DNA of 42,786 nucleotides. Origin: Candidatus Parcubacteria bacterium (GTDB taxonomy: Bacteria > Patescibacteriota > Minisyncoccia > UBA6257 > 2-01-FULL-56-20). The position numbers and the translations under genes are program-made. The DNA lies in assembly GCA_003599135.1 (NCBI GenBank), contig QZIV01000021.1, positions 1-42,786 of the forward strand. The letters run 5' to 3'. Numbering within the stretch: the stretch's first letter is position 1; every line of letters begins with the position of its first letter. This document shows, one piece after another, positions 40,359 to 42,786 of the stretch. The notes under the pieces were generated by a model, which made no database searches, had not been told where the DNA came from, and was given only the letters and a program-made list of their open reading frames with translations.

Positions 40359-41519
40359 TTATCGGAACGTCGTTGCCCGCTCGCTCATGGCTTTTTGCAC
40401 TTTTACTACGGCAAGCTCCATCCCGACCGCTCTCGGGCTTCGTTTCTCTCGAATGCTTTTCGTTATAACGGACTTCGTTGACCTTGTTATCTTGGTTTTC
40501 ACCATTTCAAACATCCGCTTCGGGTTATATCCGCGATATTCCGCGTAGGAGGAAATAACTCCTCCTGCGTTCGCAACGAAATCAGGCACGAACATAATCC
40601 CCTTCTTGAAAAGCTCTTCCTCGATGTGCTCGCGCATCGGGATGTTGCCGGCTTCAACAATGAGCTTGGCCCGTATGCTCGCTTTATTACTGTCGTTAAT
40701 AACGTCAGTGACCGAAGCGGGTATGAGAATATCGGCCGACACTCCCCAAAAATCTTCTGCTTTGATTTTCTTATCGGGAAAAATATCTGCTAGGCAACAA
40801 CGAGGTTTAGCAATAAGGTTTTCAATTGCAGCTTTATCGAAACCTTCCTCCGAAAAAACTGCCCCGCCGCGATCCGCGAGCGCAACGATGACTGCTCCCA
40901 TTTCGGTTAAAAACTGATACGCAAACGTCCCAACATTGCCAAAACCGTGAATCGCAACTTTGGCTCCTTTTACATTGATCCCGCACAGCTCCGCTGCGAC
41001 AGCCGTCGAGTGGGCTATGCCGAAACCGGTGCTCCCGAATTCATGGGGGATTCCGCACTTCTCTCCTTCTTTTCCAAAAACGGCCATACAGTAATTTGCC
41101 GGCTTTCCCGTCGCTGCGCGCCAGTTTCCTGCCGCCTCGACAAACCACTGCATCTCACGCTCTCCAGTATTTACATCCGGCCCTGCGATATATTTCTTGG
41201 GCAAGAAAGGTTTCAATGCCCTCGCGAAACTTTGAATGTAAGTCTTCTTCTCCTCATCCGAACCGCCAGGCCAGACAATCCCAGCTTTTGCTCCGCCAAA
41301 GGGAATTCCAGCCAATGCGTTTTTCCACGTCATTGTCCGGGCAAGCCGAAACACCTCTTCTTCGGTGATGCCCGAGGTCATTCGAATCCCTCCCTTCCCT
41401 GGACCGAGCGCGGTGTTGTCGATTACCAAAAATCCCGTCATACCGAGCGCCGCATCGTACACCCTGAGAACATCCTCTGGCCCGAACGGATCGCGATGTG
41501 ATTTGTTCTCGTGTTGCAT
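40359..41519 (-). CDS. gdhA: Glutamate dehydrogenase
   Basis: 386 aa. Start at MQHENKSHRDPFGPED (41519), 7 bases after the DoxX stop with AAGGAA upstream. Motifs: ALGPGKGGIRMT, MTWKNALAGIPFGGAKAGI with catalytic Lys residues, KKYIAGPDVNT, AIHGFGNVGTFAYQF (Rossmann dinucleotide site), VDFVANAGGVISSYAEY. Interconverts glutamate and 2-oxoglutarate plus ammonia. Cofactor preference not determined. Glu/Leu/Phe/Val dehydrogenase family; a close relative with another amino acid substrate is possible. Confidence 0.9.
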   Translation of the reverse strand: MQHENKSHRDPFGPEDVLRVYDAALGMTGFLVIDNTALGPGKGGIRMTSGITEEEVFRLARTMTWKNALAGIPFGGAKAGIVWPGGSDEEKKTYIQSFARALKPFLPKKYIAGPDVNTGEREMQWFVEAAGNWRAATGKPANYCMAVFGKEGEKCGIPHEFGSTGFGIAHSTAVAAELCGINVKGAKVAIHGFGNVGTFAYQFLTEMGAVIVALADRGGAVFSEEGFDKAAIENLIAKPRCCLADIFPDKKIKAEDFWGVSADILIPASVTDVINDSNKASIRAKLIVEAGNIPMREHIEEELFKKGIMFVPDFVANAGGVISSYAEYRGYNPKRMFEMVKTKITRSTKSVITKSIREKRSPRAVGMELAVVKVQKAMSERATTFR

Positions 41520-41526
41520 GATAGTT

Positions 41527-41928
41527 TTATTCCTTCGCTTCGTAGGCAATGACCAGAAGTGCGCTTGCTATAAGAACGATGTTTTTAATGACAAATTCTC
41601 CTACCACGCTCAAAAACGGGAAGTGATTCACAAACGCCTGCGGAGAGAAAAGAACTCCTCCCGTCGCAAGGAGGAGGTGTCCGACCATAATCCATGCAGA
41701 GAGAACCGCGAAACGGCGGACAAGAATGCCGATTCCCAATGCAACTTCCAAGATTGCGAGGAGCAAGAAAAGGGTTTTGTTTTCAACCATAAACGGATAC
41801 GCCCGCGCAATCACATCGAGAACCGGACTTACGCCAAAAAGCTTAAGGAGTCCAAACCAAAGGAATACGAAAGCGAGAGAAAAACGAAGAAGAGTTAATG
41901 CGATACCGTGAAGCTTGGCGTGAAACAT
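41527..41928 (-). CDS. DoxX family membrane protein (133 aa)
   Basis: Four hydrophobic segments: ALTLLRFSLAFVFLWFGLLK, TLFLLLAILEVALGIGILV, LSAWIMVGHLLLATGGVLF and VIKNIVLIASALLVIAY. The pattern matches DoxX/DoxD-like proteins, which are linked to quinone-dependent or redox processes, though the role here is unknown. Promoter TTGAGT-N16-TATAAT with 7 bases to the ATG. Cotranscribed with gdhA. Confidence 0.85.
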   Translation of the reverse strand: MFHAKLHGIALTLLRFSLAFVFLWFGLLKLFGVSPVLDVIARAYPFMVENKTLFLLLAILEVALGIGILVRRFAVLSAWIMVGHLLLATGGVLFSPQAFVNHFPFLSVVGEFVIKNIVLIASALLVIAYEAKE

Positions 41929-41935
41929 TCAGATT

Positions 41936-41963
41936 ATTATACTGTGATTTCTTCTCGACTCAA
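41936..41963 (-). promoter_or_regulatory. Leaderless promoter of the doxX-gdhA unit
   Basis: TTGAGT (41963-41958), 16 bases, TATAAT (41941-41936), then 7 bases to the ATG at 41928. Confidence 0.65.
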
Positions 41964-41975
41964 GCAGGCGGAACG

Positions 41976-42786
41976 CTACAGGCGCCTTCGCCGGAGCAAA
42001 AGGGCATTCAGCGCGACGATTACGGTGCTCAACGACATAAAGAGCGCCGCAAGAGCCGGTTCGAGGAGTATGCCGCGCGAAGCCAAGATCCCGCCTGCAA
42101 GGGGAATCGCAATCACGTTATACCCGGTCGCCCAGAAAAGGTTTTGGAGCATTTTCGAATACGTGAGGCGCGAAAGTTCTATGATTTTCGGGATGTCTCT
42201 TGGGTCGTTTTTTACAAGAACGATCCCCGCGGATTCAATGGCAACGTTTGTTCCCGCCCCGATTGCAACTCCCACGTCGGCCTGCGTAAGGGCGGGAGCG
42301 TCATTTATGCCGTCGCCAACCATTGCGACCCGCAATCCGCGGGTTTGAAGAAGTTTGACCTTTTCGACTTTCTCCTCCGGCAAGACTCTGGCAAAGTGCT
42401 CCTCGATGCCGAGTTCCTTCGCTACCCACGCGGCAACTTCTTCCGAATCTCCAGTAATCATGGCCACCCGAACGCCGCGAGCCTTAAGTTCTCGAATTGC
42501 CGTATAGGATTCGTCGCGTATGAGATCGGCGAAAGCAAGAACGCCAAGAATTTCTCCGTCTCGAATGACGTAGTTCACCGTCCGACCCTTGTTCCCTTCT
42601 TCTTTTGCGAACCCCAAGAGGTCTTGCGGCGGAGTAGAATTCGCAAAGGAAAGGATGCCCTCCCCTCCAACCAAAACGTCCGATGTTTCGATCTTACCTC
42701 GAACTCCCCTGCCGGGAATCCGGGCAAATTCTTTAACTTCCATAAGCTTCGCACCCAACTCCCTTGTCCGCTGGAGCATTGCTTTC
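41976..42786 (-). CDS. P1B-type heavy-metal ATPase, C-terminal part (partial)
   Basis: The frame is open at the right edge; about 270 residues are visible. Nucleotide-binding domain (ARIPGRGVRGKIETSDVLVG), P-domain motifs MITGDSEEVAAWVAKELGI and MVGDGINDAPALTQADVGVA, then the last two helices: NLFWATGYNVIAIPLAGG and MSLSTVIVALNALLLRRR. The pair GYN / MSxST is the signature of the P1B-3 (CopB) subgroup, which exports copper, rather than P1B-1 CopA. The phosphorylation site DKTGT and the N-terminus lie outside the window. Confidence 0.9.
   Translation of the reverse strand, partial: KAMLQRTRELGAKLMEVKEFARIPGRGVRGKIETSDVLVGGEGILSFANSTPPQDLLGFAKEEGNKGRTVNYVIRDGEILGVLAFADLIRDESYTAIRELKARGVRVAMITGDSEEVAAWVAKELGIEEHFARVLPEEKVEKVKLLQTRGLRVAMVGDGINDAPALTQADVGVAIGAGTNVAIESAGIVLVKNDPRDIPKIIELSRLTYSKMLQNLFWATGYNVIAIPLAGGILASRGILLEPALAALFMSLSTVIVALNALLLRRRRL

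Noticed and set aside
1-42786. CRISPR array, insertion sequence, integrase or prophage
   Set aside because: No regularly spaced repeats, transposase, integrase or phage structural genes were found on either strand.
1-42786. Reassigned UGA codon (as in some CPR lineages)
   Set aside because: UGA ends many genes within ATGA overlaps, and no protein needs UGA read as Gly.

Overview
The window looks like part of the chromosome of a Patescibacteria/CPR bacterium, most likely of the Parcubacteria type. The reasons are very compact genes with many 4-base ATGA overlaps, a run of Cys-rich proteins of a kind I associate with this group, a TraG/VirD4-like ATPase next to a membrane partner, a short HrcA, a RecR-DnaB-CysS cluster, and many genes whose -10 box lies only 6-9 bases before the start codon (leaderless mRNAs). 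TGA is used as a stop throughout (ATGA overlaps), so the UGA=Gly code of Gracilibacteria/Absconditabacteria is excluded. There is no phage, IS or CRISPR signal.

Layout. 1-12.2 kb: seven paralogous 550-592 aa Cys-rich zinc-ribbon proteins on the minus strand (the first runs off the left edge), broken by a 99 aa conserved small protein, a plus-strand membrane protein and a plus-strand structured RNA at 4498-4708. That RNA has its own promoter and terminator and carries a tRNA T-arm-like hairpin plus a domain resembling the L1 stalk of 23S rRNA. 12.2-16.6 kb: TraG-like ATPase, a membrane protein with a HEPN motif, a 450 aa membrane protein, and a sigma-4/HARE-HTH regulator with a near-consensus promoter. 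16.7-18.9 kb: secF and secD. 18.9-19.4 kb: palindromes around tRNA-Lys(TTT), which sits inside nested inverted repeats.

19.4-24.6 kb is the heat-shock operon hrcA-grpE-dnaK-(membrane protein)-dnaJ, driven by a promoter overlapped by a CIRCE operator. Divergently, 24.6-28.0 kb holds a 20-codon leader ORF, cysS, dnaB and recR. recR is followed in frame by a second, diverged copy of its own C-terminus. 28.1-28.8 kb is a two-gene small-protein cassette with promoter, Shine-Dalgarno sequences and terminator. Then come ychF, a secreted IPT/Ig-like protein, an alpha/beta hydrolase, an unknown 206 aa protein, an unlisted 42 aa membrane protein, a YbhB/PEBP protein, a DUF4258-like protein, a Cas4/RecB-like nuclease, a GlmU-type nucleotidyltransferase, two glycosyltransferase-like genes, a remnant of phosphoglucose/phosphomannose isomerase directly behind transaldolase, a LOG-family protein, glutamate dehydrogenase, a DoxX protein, and the C-terminal part of a P1B-3-type metal ATPase that runs off the right edge.

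Two expression styles are visible. Most genes or operons begin with a promoter whose -10 almost touches the ATG and then continue by overlap or tight spacing. A few isolated genes (28.2-28.7, 32.5-33.1 and 37.1-38.3 kb) have clear Shine-Dalgarno sequences, leaders and strong hairpins, and look like inserted cassettes. The most unusual items are the zinc-protein array with shuffled metal-binding modules, the rRNA/tRNA-like RNA embedded in it, and three places where coding sequence continues in frame past a stop codon. No gene-free stretch exceeds 300 bases apart from the tRNA region, which is described.
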